This document shows, one piece after another, positions 27,899 to 37,284 of a stretch of DNA of 64,000 bases. The notes under the pieces are model-generated. The model made no database searches and was not told the DNA's origin. It saw nothing but the letters and a program-made list of their open reading frames with translations. The translations under genes were made by a program, and so were the position numbers. Source of the DNA: Sorangium cellulosum (GTDB taxonomy: Bacteria > Myxococcota_A > Polyangia > Polyangiales > Polyangiaceae). Each line of letters opens with the position of its first letter. Position 1 is the stretch's first letter. The stretch lies in NCBI RefSeq assembly GCF_004135735.1, contig NZ_CP012670.1:8813501-8877500 (forward strand). The letters run 5' to 3'.

Positions 27899-29527
27899 AT
27901 GACTTCGCCGCTCGTCGAACGCCTCGCGCAGCTCGGATCGTCTGCCCGGATCGCCCTCCACGACGACCGGGGACCGCTCTCCTTCGCGGAGCTCATGGAC
28001 CGGGCCCTCCGCGTCCGCGGCGCGCTGCTCGCCGCGGGCGCGCGGCGCGCCGCGGGCGGGCGCGCGGCCCCGCGATCGCTCGACGGCGAGCGGATCGCCC
28101 TGCTCGTCTCGCCCGGCGCGCCGTGGGTCTCGGCCTTCCTCGGCGTCCTCCTCGCCGGCGGGATCGCGCTGCCGCTCTCGCCCCTGTACCCGCCGGCGGA
28201 GCTCGCGTGGCTCGCCGACGACGCGGGCGTCGAGCGCGTCCTCGTCTCCGACGACCTCGCCGCGGTGGCCGCCCCGATCGCGGGCGGCCGCGCCGTGCTC
28301 CGCGTGGAGGACGTCGAGCGCGCGGCCCCGGGGCCCCTGTCCGCGACGTCCGACCTCGCCGCCGACGATCCGGCGCTGCTGCTCTACACGAGCGGCACGA
28401 CCGGCAAGCCGAAGGGGGCGCTGCTCACGCACCGCAACCTGGCCGTGCAGGCGGAGCTGCTCCGCGCGGCCTGGGGCTTCTCCGAGCAGGACGTCTTGCT
28501 GCACGCGCTGCCGCTGCACCACCTCCACGGGGTCTCCATCGCCCTCTTGACGTCGCTGCTCGCGGGCGGCGCGACGCGGATGCTCCCGCGCTTCGACGCC
28601 CAGCGGGTCGCCGCCGAGATCGCCCGCGGGTCCGCCACGGCGATCATGGCGGTGCCGACCATGTACCAGCGGCTGTTCGAGCAGGTCGACCGCGGCGGCG
28701 CGCCCGGGTTCGCCGCGGGGGCGCGGGCGCTCCGGCTCGCGACGAGCGGCTCCGCCGCGCTGCCGGTGACGCTGGCCGAGCGCTGGCGCGACCTCACGGG
28801 CGCGATCCCGCTCGAGCGCTTCGGGATGACCGAGATCGGCGTCGGCCTGAGCAACCCGCTCGATCCCGGCGCGCGGCGGCCTGGCTGGGTCGGGTCCCCG
28901 CTGCCGACCGTCGAGGCCCGCATCACGGACGACGCGGGCAATGTGTGGGCGCCGGGCGATGGAGGCGGCGCCTCCGCGCCGGGCGGTGGCGCCGCGCCGG
29001 ACAGCGCCTCCGCGCCGGGCGGTGGCGTCGCGGTCATGCGCGGCGAGCTCTGGATCCGTGGACCGAGCGTCTTCAAGGGGTACCTGGGGCGCGAGGACGC
29101 CACCCGGGCGGCGTTCCAGGAGGGGTGGTTCCGCACCGGCGACGTCGCGGAGCGCTCCGGCGACGGGTGCTTCCGGCTGCTCGGGCGGACCTCGGTCGAT
29201 ATCCTGAAGAGCGGCGGCTACAAGCTGTCCGCCCTCGAGATCGAGGAGGCGCTGCGCGAGCACGGCGCGATCGCCGAGGTCGCGGTGGTCGGCGTCCCGG
29301 ACGAGGCGTGGGGCGAGCGCGTCGTGGCGGTCGTCGTCGCCGCGCCGGGGCGCGAGGCCGAGTGCGCGACCGGGCCGCTCCGCGCCTGGGCCAGGGAGCG
29401 GCTCGCCCCGTACAAGATCCCGCGGGATGCGGTCGTCGTCCCGGGCCTGCCGCGCAACGCGATGGGCAAGGTCGTCAAGCCGGCGCTCGTGAAGGCGATC
29501 GCCGAGGGGAGGCTCCCCGGCCGGTGA
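27899..29527 (+). CDS. AMP-forming acyl-CoA ligase, malonyl-CoA-synthetase-like
   Basis: A 542-residue ANL-superfamily enzyme that activates an acid as acyl-AMP and transfers it to CoA. Motifs: P-loop LLYTSGTTGKPKGALLTHRN, HALPLHHLHGV, ERFGMTEIGVGLSNPLDPG, WFRTGDVA, and the C-terminal lysine in PRNAMGKVVK. The HHLHGV and GMTEIG(x)ALSNPL-like segments are most like MatB/ACSF3 malonyl-CoA synthetases, so malonate or a related diacid is the likely substrate; this is not proven. A Gly/Ala/Ser-rich insertion with a short internal repeat (SAPGGG, about residues 357-377) interrupts the domain. The start is the ATG at 27899, in line with the conserved N-terminus. Confidence 0.87.
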   Translation: MTSPLVERLAQLGSSARIALHDDRGPLSFAELMDRALRVRGALLAAGARRAAGGRAAPRSLDGERIALLVSPGAPWVSAFLGVLLAGGIALPLSPLYPPAELAWLADDAGVERVLVSDDLAAVAAPIAGGRAVLRVEDVERAAPGPLSATSDLAADDPALLLYTSGTTGKPKGALLTHRNLAVQAELLRAAWGFSEQDVLLHALPLHHLHGVSIALLTSLLAGGATRMLPRFDAQRVAAEIARGSATAIMAVPTMYQRLFEQVDRGGAPGFAAGARALRLATSGSAALPVTLAERWRDLTGAIPLERFGMTEIGVGLSNPLDPGARRPGWVGSPLPTVEARITDDAGNVWAPGDGGGASAPGGGAAPDSASAPGGGVAVMRGELWIRGPSVFKGYLGREDATRAAFQEGWFRTGDVAERSGDGCFRLLGRTSVDILKSGGYKLSALEIEEALREHGAIAEVAVVGVPDEAWGERVVAVVVAAPGREAECATGPLRAWARERLAPYKIPRDAVVVPGLPRNAMGKVVKPALVKAIAEGRLPGR

Positions 29528-29570
29528 ACGCGGCTTGACCGAGGCGCGCCGCTCCGGCCTACTCGCGGCG

Positions 29571-30188
29571 ATGCAGACCGGCGCCCCCATGATCCCGTCC
29601 GCGTACGGCGGCCTCGCCGTCCAGCCCTTCGCGCACCCCACGTACACCATCACGCGGCCCTTCTGGTCTCTCCTCGGCCGCAAGTTCCATGTCCACGCGC
29701 CGGACGGCTCCCTGGTGTGCTTCGTCAAGCACCCGCTGCTCAAGCTGCGCCAGGAGTTCACCCTGTTCGCCGACGAGTCGGAGACGCAGCCGCTGCTCAC
29801 GATCCGGGCGCGGCAGGTCGTCGCGCTGAACCGGTGTCTGGACGTCTTCGACGCGCGCACGGGCGAGCGGGTCGGCACCATCCGCTCGCGGGGGCTCAAG
29901 TCGATCGTCCGTGACACGTGGGACATCCTCGACCCCGACGATCAGCCGGTCGGCCTGATGCAGGAGGACGGCGCCGCGATGCTCCGCCGCCTGTTCCCGC
30001 TCCTCATCGGCAAGTGGCACATCGAGCTCCACGGGCAGGAGGTCGCGAAGGTGACCCAGGTGTTCCGGTTCTTCGTCAAGGAGTTCACGCTCGATCTGTC
30101 GATGAACCAGGGGCGCATGGACGCGCGGTTCGCCATCGCCTGCGCGCTGCTGGCGCTCATGGCCGAGACCGCGCGCGAGTCGCGCTGA
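29571..30188 (+). CDS. LURP-one-related / tubby-like fold protein
   Basis: A 205-residue protein built of short beta strands ending in one hydrophobic C-terminal helix (FAIACALLALMAETA), the layout of the LURP-one/scramblase-like fold: YTITRPFWSLLGRKFHVHAP, LLTIRARQVVALNRCLDVFD, then WDILDPDDQPVGLMQED. Such proteins are thought to bind lipids or membranes; in bacteria the function is unknown. The ATG at 29571 starts at the domain; an in-frame TTG at 29535 would add twelve residues. It lies 43 bases behind the ligase, possibly in the same transcript. Confidence 0.7.
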   Translation: MQTGAPMIPSAYGGLAVQPFAHPTYTITRPFWSLLGRKFHVHAPDGSLVCFVKHPLLKLRQEFTLFADESETQPLLTIRARQVVALNRCLDVFDARTGERVGTIRSRGLKSIVRDTWDILDPDDQPVGLMQEDGAAMLRRLFPLLIGKWHIELHGQEVAKVTQVFRFFVKEFTLDLSMNQGRMDARFAIACALLALMAETARESR

Positions 30189-30277
30189 GCCCGGCGGCGG
30201 CCGAGCGCGCGGGGCCGAGGCGCGCTCGCTCGCCGAAACTTGGCCCGTTTGCCCGAGCTCTGCGAGGTTGCCGCGCG

Positions 30278-32332
30278 ATGCGCCTCGATTCTGTCTCGCG
30301 CCTCGATGCCGCCTCCGAGGAGGGCCGCCTGCCGCCCCCCCCTGTGCCCCCGTCCGGCATGGCCCGCTTTGCCCCGAGCGGGCCGGGCCACGACGCCGAG
30401 CGCGAGCTCAGGGCGCGCCGCTACCTCTGGGCAAGCGCCCCGAAAGCGGCGCCGGCCGGGCAGCTCCGCGCCGTCCTCGACGAGGCCGTCGAGCTCGCGC
30501 TGGCGATGCGCGGGGCGCTGCCGCCGCGGGTGGAGATCGGCGCCGCGCTCGAGGCGGTGATCGCCGACCAGGTCTTCCGCGCCCGGGCGCTCGGCGCCGC
30601 GGGCCTCGCCGTCGCGCTGCCGAGGCTCTCGTGCGGGCCGCGGGGCGTGCTCCACCCCGACGACAGCGCGACGCTCCTGGCCTGGCTGGGCGCGTCGCGC
30701 GAGGCGCCCGTCGCGGTCCTCTTCGACGAGGTCGACCGGTTCGCGCTGGTGCTCGCGCCGGTGCCGCTCTCGGAGCTCCTCGACAGGGACGCGCCCGAGG
30801 CGCACAGCGCCGTGTCCCCGCGCGGACCGGCGGGCAGCGCGGCCGCGCAGGCGCCGGAGCGCGCCGTCGGCCCCGCGCGGCCGCCGCAGCCGGACGCCCC
30901 GGCGCCGGCCGTGAAGGAGGCGCCCCCGGCCGGAGCGGCAGCGCCCGAGCGGGCTGCGGCGCCCGAGCGGGCCGCGGCGCCCGAGCAGGCCGCGGCGTCC
31001 GAGCAGGTCGCGGCGTCCGAGCGGGCTGCGGCGCCCGCCCCGTCGGAGCCACCTGCGCCGCCCGTGTCCGGCGACGGGCGAACCGACGGGAGGCCGCGCG
31101 GCGTGCTGCCGCCTCGTTCGTCGAAGATCCGCCGGCCCGAAGCGCCGGCCGTCTTCGCGACCGCGGGGAGCTCCTCGGCGCCGGCGCTCGGGGCGAGGAC
31201 CATGGCGTCGGCGCTCGGGGAGAAGGCCGCGGCGCTGACCCCGGAGGCCGGCACGCCGCCCGCCGCGGGCGAGGCGGTCGCGGCGACCCCGGCCAGCGCG
31301 GACCCCGCTGCCTCCCCCGCGGACCGCGGCGCGGGGGCGACCCTCCGGCCCCCGCGCGGCGCGCAGGAGCCCGTCCCTGTCGCGCCGCCCGCGCCCGCCG
31401 CAGGGGCCACGCCCGTCGCAGAGACCGGACCGATGGAGGCCGCAGCGCAGGCGCGGCGGGAGCGAAAGGCGCCGCCGCGCAACCGGATCCTCGGCGCGGC
31501 CGAGTGGCGCGCGCTCGCCGTCGAGCTCGACAACGCCCGCGGTCCGAAGCCGGTCCGGGTCATCGAGCAGCTCTTCGCGACCCATTACACGCCGCTGCTC
31601 GGCGCGACGCTCGCGGGAGAGGCCGACGCGGCCGTGCGCAACGTCGTCGAGGGCTGGAGGACCAGCTTCGAGCACAGCTACCGGGAGGCGTTCTCGGCGC
31701 TGCGCGTGACCGGCAAGCGGCCGCCCATGGTGTTCGATGCCCCGGACATCGCCGCCCGCATCGGCCGGCTCAACGGGGCGCGCGCGGTGAAGCTCCTGCT
31801 CGTGGACGCCATGCGCTTCGATCTCGGGGAGCGGGTCGCCGCGCACCTCAAGGAGATCATGACGGACCGGGCGATCCTGGTGGAGCGCTCGCTCCTCTGG
31901 GCGGCGCTGCCGCCCACGACGACGGCGCAGCTCTCGCTGCTCGCCCGCGGGGCGGACGGGCTCCGCGAGGCGATGCCACAGGCCGAGGCGGAGCCGGCCA
32001 TCGCCCGCGGGCGCGCCGTGGCGACGCTGCGGCGCGAGCGGGTCGGGTCGCGCGAGCTGATGAAGCTCGACCTGGTCGAGGCGCGCCTGCGCGCCGCGGG
32101 GCCGCCGTTCGCGGAGCGCATCGAGGCCATCGCCGAGGAGGTCGCCGACGTGGTCGCGCGGTTCATGGAGAGCCTGCCGCCGCGGACCCTCCTGCTCGTG
32201 TTCGGCGACCACGGGTTCCGCATGGCGCCGATGGGCGACGGCAGCGCGACCGGCCCGGCGTCGCAGGGGGGAGGCTCTCCGGAAGAGGTGCTCGTCCCGG
32301 CGCAGGCGTGGCTCGTCGGCGGCGTGCACTGA
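30278..32332 (+). CDS. PglZ-like alkaline-phosphatase-superfamily protein with long linker
   Basis: A 684-residue protein in three parts. Residues 40-170 form an Ala/Leu-rich domain without known motif. Residues about 190-390 are an Ala/Pro/Glu linker (repeated AAPERAAAPE). Residues about 400-684 look like a PglZ domain: VKLLLVDAMRFDLGERVA (about 505), a Thr cluster PPTTTAQLSL (about 545) at the nucleophile position, and LLVFGDHGFRM (about 642) with metal-binding Asp-His. PglZ proteins act in BREX and Pgl phage defence and as PorX-type response-regulator outputs. No BREX partner (BrxL, PglX, BrxC) is visible here. It converges on the NACHT gene, 14 bases between stops. Confidence 0.72.
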   Translation: MRLDSVSRLDAASEEGRLPPPPVPPSGMARFAPSGPGHDAERELRARRYLWASAPKAAPAGQLRAVLDEAVELALAMRGALPPRVEIGAALEAVIADQVFRARALGAAGLAVALPRLSCGPRGVLHPDDSATLLAWLGASREAPVAVLFDEVDRFALVLAPVPLSELLDRDAPEAHSAVSPRGPAGSAAAQAPERAVGPARPPQPDAPAPAVKEAPPAGAAAPERAAAPERAAAPEQAAASEQVAASERAAAPAPSEPPAPPVSGDGRTDGRPRGVLPPRSSKIRRPEAPAVFATAGSSSAPALGARTMASALGEKAAALTPEAGTPPAAGEAVAATPASADPAASPADRGAGATLRPPRGAQEPVPVAPPAPAAGATPVAETGPMEAAAQARRERKAPPRNRILGAAEWRALAVELDNARGPKPVRVIEQLFATHYTPLLGATLAGEADAAVRNVVEGWRTSFEHSYREAFSALRVTGKRPPMVFDAPDIAARIGRLNGARAVKLLLVDAMRFDLGERVAAHLKEIMTDRAILVERSLLWAALPPTTTAQLSLLARGADGLREAMPQAEAEPAIARGRAVATLRRERVGSRELMKLDLVEARLRAAGPPFAERIEAIAEEVADVVARFMESLPPRTLLLVFGDHGFRMAPMGDGSATGPASQGGGSPEEVLVPAQAWLVGGVH

Positions 32333-32346
32333 GCGGCCCGCGGGCG

Positions 32347-35300
32347 TCAGGACGGCGCGCTGGACGAGCCCGGCGGCGCGTCGCCGCTCTGCGGGGCGCC
32401 ATCTGCGGCGTTGGCGGCGGAGAGCTTCCAGAGGGCGGCACGCGCTTCGGTTACCTGGGGCGCCAGCTCCACGAGGGCGTCGATCGCCGTTGCGGAGCCG
32501 ATCTCCCCGAGCGCGGCGATGGCGGCCGTGATCACGCCCGGATCGGGATCCCCGAGCGCGGCGATGAGCTGGCTCACGGCGGCCTCGGAGCGCCGCCGGC
32601 CGAGCGCCGAAGCCGCCGTGCGCCGCACACCGGCATTGTCGTCCTCGCGGAGCGTCGCGATGATGGCCGACAGGGTGCGCTCGTCGTCGGACGCCGACAG
32701 GGCATAAACCGCAGCCCGCCGTACGCTAGCGTCACGGTCGCTCAACGCGCTCACGAGGGCGTCGAGCGTGGAGGCAGCGCGGCGGCGAGCGAGATGCCAG
32801 GCAACCGCGCGCCGCACATGGGCGTGCTCGTCGCGAAGGAGCAGCAACACTAGCAATTTCTCGAGGTCTGCGTCCCACTGCGCTTCATCGAGCCCGGCGA
32901 TGGCTATCGCGCGGACGTCCGCGCTCGGATCGTTCGCAGCGGCGCTGACGGCAGCCAGGCTGCTCGCGGTCTCCATCGCGGCGAGCACGCGGACGGCAGC
33001 CGCACGGCGTCGCGGGTCCTGACTCGAGAGCGCCGCGAGCATGTCCTGCTCCAGCACCTCGTCCCCCTTCGCTTCGGCGAGATCGCCGGCCAGTAGCCAC
33101 CGCGTGAAGTCGTCGAGCCCGTCGGCGGACATGATCCGGAGCATCGTCTCCACCTCGACGGCTTGCGGCCTCCGCCTCAGCAGTCCGAGCGCTGCTTCTG
33201 CGCGCACCGCTGGATCCGGGTCGCGATCGACGCAGCGCACGAGCAGCGCGTCGAGCTCTGGCGAGCTCAGGTCCGCCTCGTTCATGCAATAGATCGCCGA
33301 CGCGCGAACGCTGCGAGGAGAGCCCGGATCGCCTGCATGGAGGAGGATCTCCGCCTCGGCGCCGGAGAGTGGCTCGTCGGCAAAATCACGCCCGAACAGC
33401 CAGCCATCTGCGAAGGCACCGAACGCCGCTTCGTAAAGCGAGCTGTCCTGCGCCTCACGCGCCCACTCGACCCACCTCTCCGGGCTGTCGGAGCCTGAGA
33501 CGAGCACCCCGACGGCGCTTTTCTTGAGCTCCGGTGGGCCGGACTCGACGAGCGCTTCGAGTTGCCGCTCGACCCTATCGCCTCCGATGCTCGCGAGGGC
33601 GATGCCGGCGAAGTCGCGCACGGTCGCGTCAGCGTCGGCAAGCAGCGAGACGAGCCGCTCCACGGCCGCGTTCGAGCCCAGCTCCCCGAGCGCCAGCGCG
33701 GCCATCGCGCGGCGCTGGGGGAGCTCGTCGTCGAGCCACCCGAGGAGCGCCGCGGCGACGCGCCCGCCGAGCTCGGTCACCGCGAGCTCCGACAGGAACT
33801 CCCGGGGTGCCTCGAACGACGGCGGCTCGACGAGCCACGCCGCCATCGCGGCCGCCACCCGCTCCTGCAGCGCCACCGGCAACGCCTCGCCCGCCTCCGC
33901 GGCGAGCAGCGCCGCGATGGGGACCTGCTTGCGCAGGACGCTCGTCACCCACCGCCGCGGCTCCGGCTCTTCCCACGACAGCACCCGCTCGACGAACCGC
34001 CGCGCCGCCGCGGGCCGCTTCTGCTCGAGCGCCATGTAGCCCACGCCGAGCCGGATCACCTCCCCCCAGCGGGGATCGAAGAGGCGCGCCAGCGCCACCT
34101 CCTCGAACCGCTCCATGGCGTGGAGCCCGGCGGCCGCGAAGAACTCCTGGAAGGTGAGGTGCATGAACCCCCACGCTCCCGCTCCGCGCTCCACGAGGAG
34201 GCCCAGATCGCGCCCCGACCTCTCCAGGAAGCGGCGCGCCGCGAGGAGACCATCTTCTCCAGAGATCCCCGCCTGCGCGGCGAGCGCCTCGCTCAGCGCC
34301 TCCACCACGAACGCCTCCGGCGCGACCCCCGCTGGATAGCGCTCGTGCATCGCCAGCGCGAGCTTCCCGAGGATGGGCAGGGCCTCCTCTTCGTACGCCA
34401 TGACGGCGTCCGACGCGTCGCCGGCCGAAAGGCGGCGCGCCGCGGCCCACGTCTCGCAGAGCGTGCGCGCGATCATCGCGTACGCCTGCACCCGATGGCG
34501 CGGCAGGCGCCCCTCCGCGCGGTGAATCAGCGCGAGCGCGGAGAGGAGGAACGGGTTCCCCGCGAGCGCGCCGAGCCTCGGGCTGGCATCGATGGCGGCG
34601 AGGAGCTTCCGCGCCATCGCATCGGCCTCGTCCATGGCGGCGGCCGCGTCCTCTCGCTCCTCCCAGCCCACATAGGCCCGGTGCCAGGCGGTCACGTAAC
34701 GATCGATCTGCCCTCGATCGAACGGGCGGAGCGTGGCCTCCACGCGCCCGGGGAGATCGAAGCCCGTGTACCCGACGAGCCGAGACGTGATGACAAAACG
34801 GTTCCGCGGATGGTCCGACGCGAACGAGGCGAGCCATCGCTGGAGCTCCTCGCGCTCGGTCGAGCGGACCTCGTCCAGCCCGTCGAGCAGCACGAGGCAG
34901 CGCCCCGCCTGGAGCTCGCGGGTCAGCGCCTCGCGCACCGTCGCCTCGTCGCCCGCGCCGCGCTCCTGGAAGTAGCGACCGAGCGCTTCCACGACGGAGC
35001 GCTCCCGCCGGCCGGAGCATCGACGCAGCTCCGCGAGCTGGCCGACGCTGACCGGCAGCGGGAGGAGCCGCTCGGCGGCGCCGCCCTCCGATGCCAGCAC
35101 GAAGCGGCCCGACGCCGCCGCGATCGCGAGCCAGCGCAGCAGCGTCGTCTTTCCCGAGCCGGGATCGCCGAGGAGGACGAGTTGGCGGTGTCTCGCGAAC
35201 AGCGCCTGGAAGCGCTCACCGGCCGGAGGGTGGGCAGCGCGCCCGCGCCCGCCGCGCTGCCCCGTGCTCTCGCCCTCGATTCCCGGCTCGCTCCGCTCCG

Positions 35301-36042
35301 GATCGCTCGGCCGCGGCGTCCTCACCTCGAGCCGCGGTGGCACGAAGACGTCGCGGAGATCCAGGCTCGGCGGCTCGCGCCTCCGGAGCCGGAAGCCGAC
35401 ATAGCGGATGCGCCGCAGCTCCGGGCTCTGCGCGTACCCACGAAGCGCCGCCCATGCCCGCTCGTGCGGCGTCATGGGCGGCGCGCCGCGCGCTGCGCTC
35501 GGGGGGAAGACATACGAGGGCGCTTCCTCGAGCACGAGGCCGCACGGCGCGAGCTCCCGCGCGTCCCGTGGCGGCAGGGCGAGCGCCAGGTCCTCGCTCA
35601 GCACGGCCGCGCCAGGGGGGATTCGCGCCATCCAGGCGCGCGACGGCTCGCCCGGGGCCTCGACGATCTCGCGGCGCCACGGCGAGCGGACGACGTGCGC
35701 CGAGAGGCGCGCCATCAGCCCGAGATCGATGTGCACGCGCTCCCAGAGCTCCCTCACGGCGCGGAGGGCGAGCGCGGCCAGCGCCTCGCCCTTCGCGCCG
35801 CCGAGGACCAGCGTCGCGCCGTTCTCGCTCCACTCGAGCGGCTGGACCGCGCCGAGCGCGCGCGCGATGTACTCCACCCCGGCGGTGAACCGCGCGCGGC
35901 GCTGCAGGTACGCCGTGTCAGGGAGCGCCGTCCATGGAAGGGAGGGCCCGACGAGATCGATCCGGACCAGCGCGAGCTCGACCGCAGCCCCGGCCCGGAG
36001 CGCGTCCCACCACGGTGTACCGGCGTCGTGCGGCTCGCTCAT
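32347..36042 (-). CDS. NACHT NTPase with cyclase-like N-terminus and C-terminal HEAT repeats
   Basis: A 1231-residue NLR-like protein. Residues about 20-185 read like a degenerate class III nucleotide-cyclase fold: ALVRIDLVGPS for the metal-binding start, LEWSENGATLVLGG in place of the GD-containing strand, and WMARIPPGAAVLSEDLALA for the end. The second metal aspartate seems lost, so catalysis is doubtful. A NACHT domain follows with Walker A LLGDPGSGKTTLLRWLA (about 289-305), Walker B CLVLLDGLDEV (about 383-393) and NACHT-type SRLVGYTGFDL and FMHLTFQEFFAAAGLH. From about 760 to 1210 there are HEAT repeats (RRAMAALALGELGSNAAVER; VRRAAVYALSASDDERTLSA). This is the sensor-oligomeriser layout of bacterial NACHT immune proteins. 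It is coupled by ATGA to the Schlafen-type gene upstream. Confidence 0.88.
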   Translation of the reverse strand: MSEPHDAGTPWWDALRAGAAVELALVRIDLVGPSLPWTALPDTAYLQRRARFTAGVEYIARALGAVQPLEWSENGATLVLGGAKGEALAALALRAVRELWERVHIDLGLMARLSAHVVRSPWRREIVEAPGEPSRAWMARIPPGAAVLSEDLALALPPRDARELAPCGLVLEEAPSYVFPPSAARGAPPMTPHERAWAALRGYAQSPELRRIRYVGFRLRRREPPSLDLRDVFVPPRLEVRTPRPSDPERSEPGIEGESTGQRGGRGRAAHPPAGERFQALFARHRQLVLLGDPGSGKTTLLRWLAIAAASGRFVLASEGGAAERLLPLPVSVGQLAELRRCSGRRERSVVEALGRYFQERGAGDEATVREALTRELQAGRCLVLLDGLDEVRSTEREELQRWLASFASDHPRNRFVITSRLVGYTGFDLPGRVEATLRPFDRGQIDRYVTAWHRAYVGWEEREDAAAAMDEADAMARKLLAAIDASPRLGALAGNPFLLSALALIHRAEGRLPRHRVQAYAMIARTLCETWAAARRLSAGDASDAVMAYEEEALPILGKLALAMHERYPAGVAPEAFVVEALSEALAAQAGISGEDGLLAARRFLERSGRDLGLLVERGAGAWGFMHLTFQEFFAAAGLHAMERFEEVALARLFDPRWGEVIRLGVGYMALEQKRPAAARRFVERVLSWEEPEPRRWVTSVLRKQVPIAALLAAEAGEALPVALQERVAAAMAAWLVEPPSFEAPREFLSELAVTELGGRVAAALLGWLDDELPQRRAMAALALGELGSNAAVERLVSLLADADATVRDFAGIALASIGGDRVERQLEALVESGPPELKKSAVGVLVSGSDSPERWVEWAREAQDSSLYEAAFGAFADGWLFGRDFADEPLSGAEAEILLHAGDPGSPRSVRASAIYCMNEADLSSPELDALLVRCVDRDPDPAVRAEAALGLLRRRPQAVEVETMLRIMSADGLDDFTRWLLAGDLAEAKGDEVLEQDMLAALSSQDPRRRAAAVRVLAAMETASSLAAVSAAANDPSADVRAIAIAGLDEAQWDADLEKLLVLLLLRDEHAHVRRAVAWHLARRRAASTLDALVSALSDRDASVRRAAVYALSASDDERTLSAIIATLREDDNAGVRRTAASALGRRRSEAAVSQLIAALGDPDPGVITAAIAALGEIGSATAIDALVELAPQVTEARAALWKLSAANAADGAPQSGDAPPGSSSAPS

Positions 36043-37214
36043 TCATGGGCCTCCAGGGAGGGCGCGACGCGCAGCACCACCCGGAAATGTCCTCCCTGCA
36101 GATCGAACTCCGGCGGCGGCAACCCTCGCGCGCGCATCTGCGCGACCATCTCGGGGATCCCCATCCCGATGCTCTCCCCGCGGCGAGCGCGCGCGAGCAC
36201 CGAGGCGAGCACCGGGTTCCTGCGCTGGCTGATGCCCCCGACCTGGATGCTGTCGAGCGTCAGGTGATTCAGGAGCACGCCAGGATTGATGATCTCGACC
36301 CGATCCTGGAAGACGAGGATCCGGATCTGGGACGCGGCGCGGTAATCCCGGTGCGCGATCGCATTGAGGAGCGCCTCGCGCAGCGCCGTCTGCGGCACGC
36401 CGCGCTCGACCCGCTCCCAGCGCTGGATCTGCGCCGGCGCCGGCGTGTATCGCTCCAGGAACGCCGCGGCGCTCTCGAGTTGCTTGAGGAGGTGCCCGGT
36501 GATCTCCTGCCGATCGACGAACTCCGTCGACACGCCGGTACCGGCGAAGCAGACCGCCGAGATCCTGGCGTCGACGAACCATCGCTCGGGCTCGCGGCCG
36601 AAGAGCAGGAGGCCGGCCACGGTCGGTGTCTCGCTCGCATCAACGCACTTCAGCGCGCGCAGGTAGCGGGCCCTCTGGGCCGGGGCGCCGGGATCGTAGA
36701 CCGAGCGCAAGAGGTCATCGACGACGGCAACATCGAGAGCCGCCATCGTCGCCCCGTCGACGACGCTCTCGTCGTAGTAGACGTTCTGCGACTGGAGCAT
36801 GCGGACGAGCTCGTTTCGCGTCGCCTCACGCGTCATGCTCCCGTCGCGGATCCAGTAGACGTGCTTCGCGCGGTACGGCCTGTCGGGGCTCGACGCCGGC
36901 ACGTCGACCACGAGCAGCAACTTGCCCGCGACGTCCACCTTCGTGATCGGGCACCAGATCGCCGGATGGACGAGGGTCTGGCACGCCTGGACCACCGACA
37001 GCATCAGCGTGTCGGCCTGCTTCATCGTGCCGACCCCGGTCGGGGTGCCGTCGTCCTCGACCCCGAGGAAGATCTGGCCGCCGAGCGCGTTGGCGAAGGC
37101 CGCGATCGTCTCGGCGAGATCCTTCGGTGCCTTGCCAGGGGACTCGATCCGCTTGAACTCGGTCACCGAGTCCTCGCCGAGCCGCAGCCTCTTCTCGACC
37201 GGTTCGGAGGTCAC
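36039..37214 (-). CDS. Schlafen/AlbA_2-domain ATP-binding protein
   Basis: A 391-residue protein. The N-terminal AlbA_2 (Schlafen-type) domain shows DSVTEFKRIESPGKAPKDLA, AETIAAFANALGGQIFLGVED and a YWIRDGSMTREAT segment. The C-terminal part shows ETPTVAGLLLFGREP and the ATP-binding ALREALLNAIAHRDYRAAS with IEIINPG-like IINPGVLLNHLT and GMGIPEMVAQMRARGLPPPEF. Such proteins are annotated as transcriptional regulators, yet Schlafen-fold domains are also RNases and appear in defence islands. The GTG at 37214 is needed because the conserved EFKR motif is only 19 residues in. The stop overlaps the NACHT start, so the pair is one translational unit with this gene first. Confidence 0.87.
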   Translation of the reverse strand: MTSEPVEKRLRLGEDSVTEFKRIESPGKAPKDLAETIAAFANALGGQIFLGVEDDGTPTGVGTMKQADTLMLSVVQACQTLVHPAIWCPITKVDVAGKLLLVVDVPASSPDRPYRAKHVYWIRDGSMTREATRNELVRMLQSQNVYYDESVVDGATMAALDVAVVDDLLRSVYDPGAPAQRARYLRALKCVDASETPTVAGLLLFGREPERWFVDARISAVCFAGTGVSTEFVDRQEITGHLLKQLESAAAFLERYTPAPAQIQRWERVERGVPQTALREALLNAIAHRDYRAASQIRILVFQDRVEIINPGVLLNHLTLDSIQVGGISQRRNPVLASVLARARRGESIGMGIPEMVAQMRARGLPPPEFDLQGGHFRVVLRVAPSLEAHE

Positions 37215-37284
37215 GGCGCGATGCTAGCGCGCAGCCTTCGCCGGAGGTACACGGCCGCTCGCGCCGTCCGTGGCGAACGACCCG

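Noticed and set aside
30278..32332. BREX or Pgl system
   Set aside because: Only a PglZ-like domain is seen; no methylase, BrxC/PglY ATPase, BrxL protease or kinase partner lies nearby.
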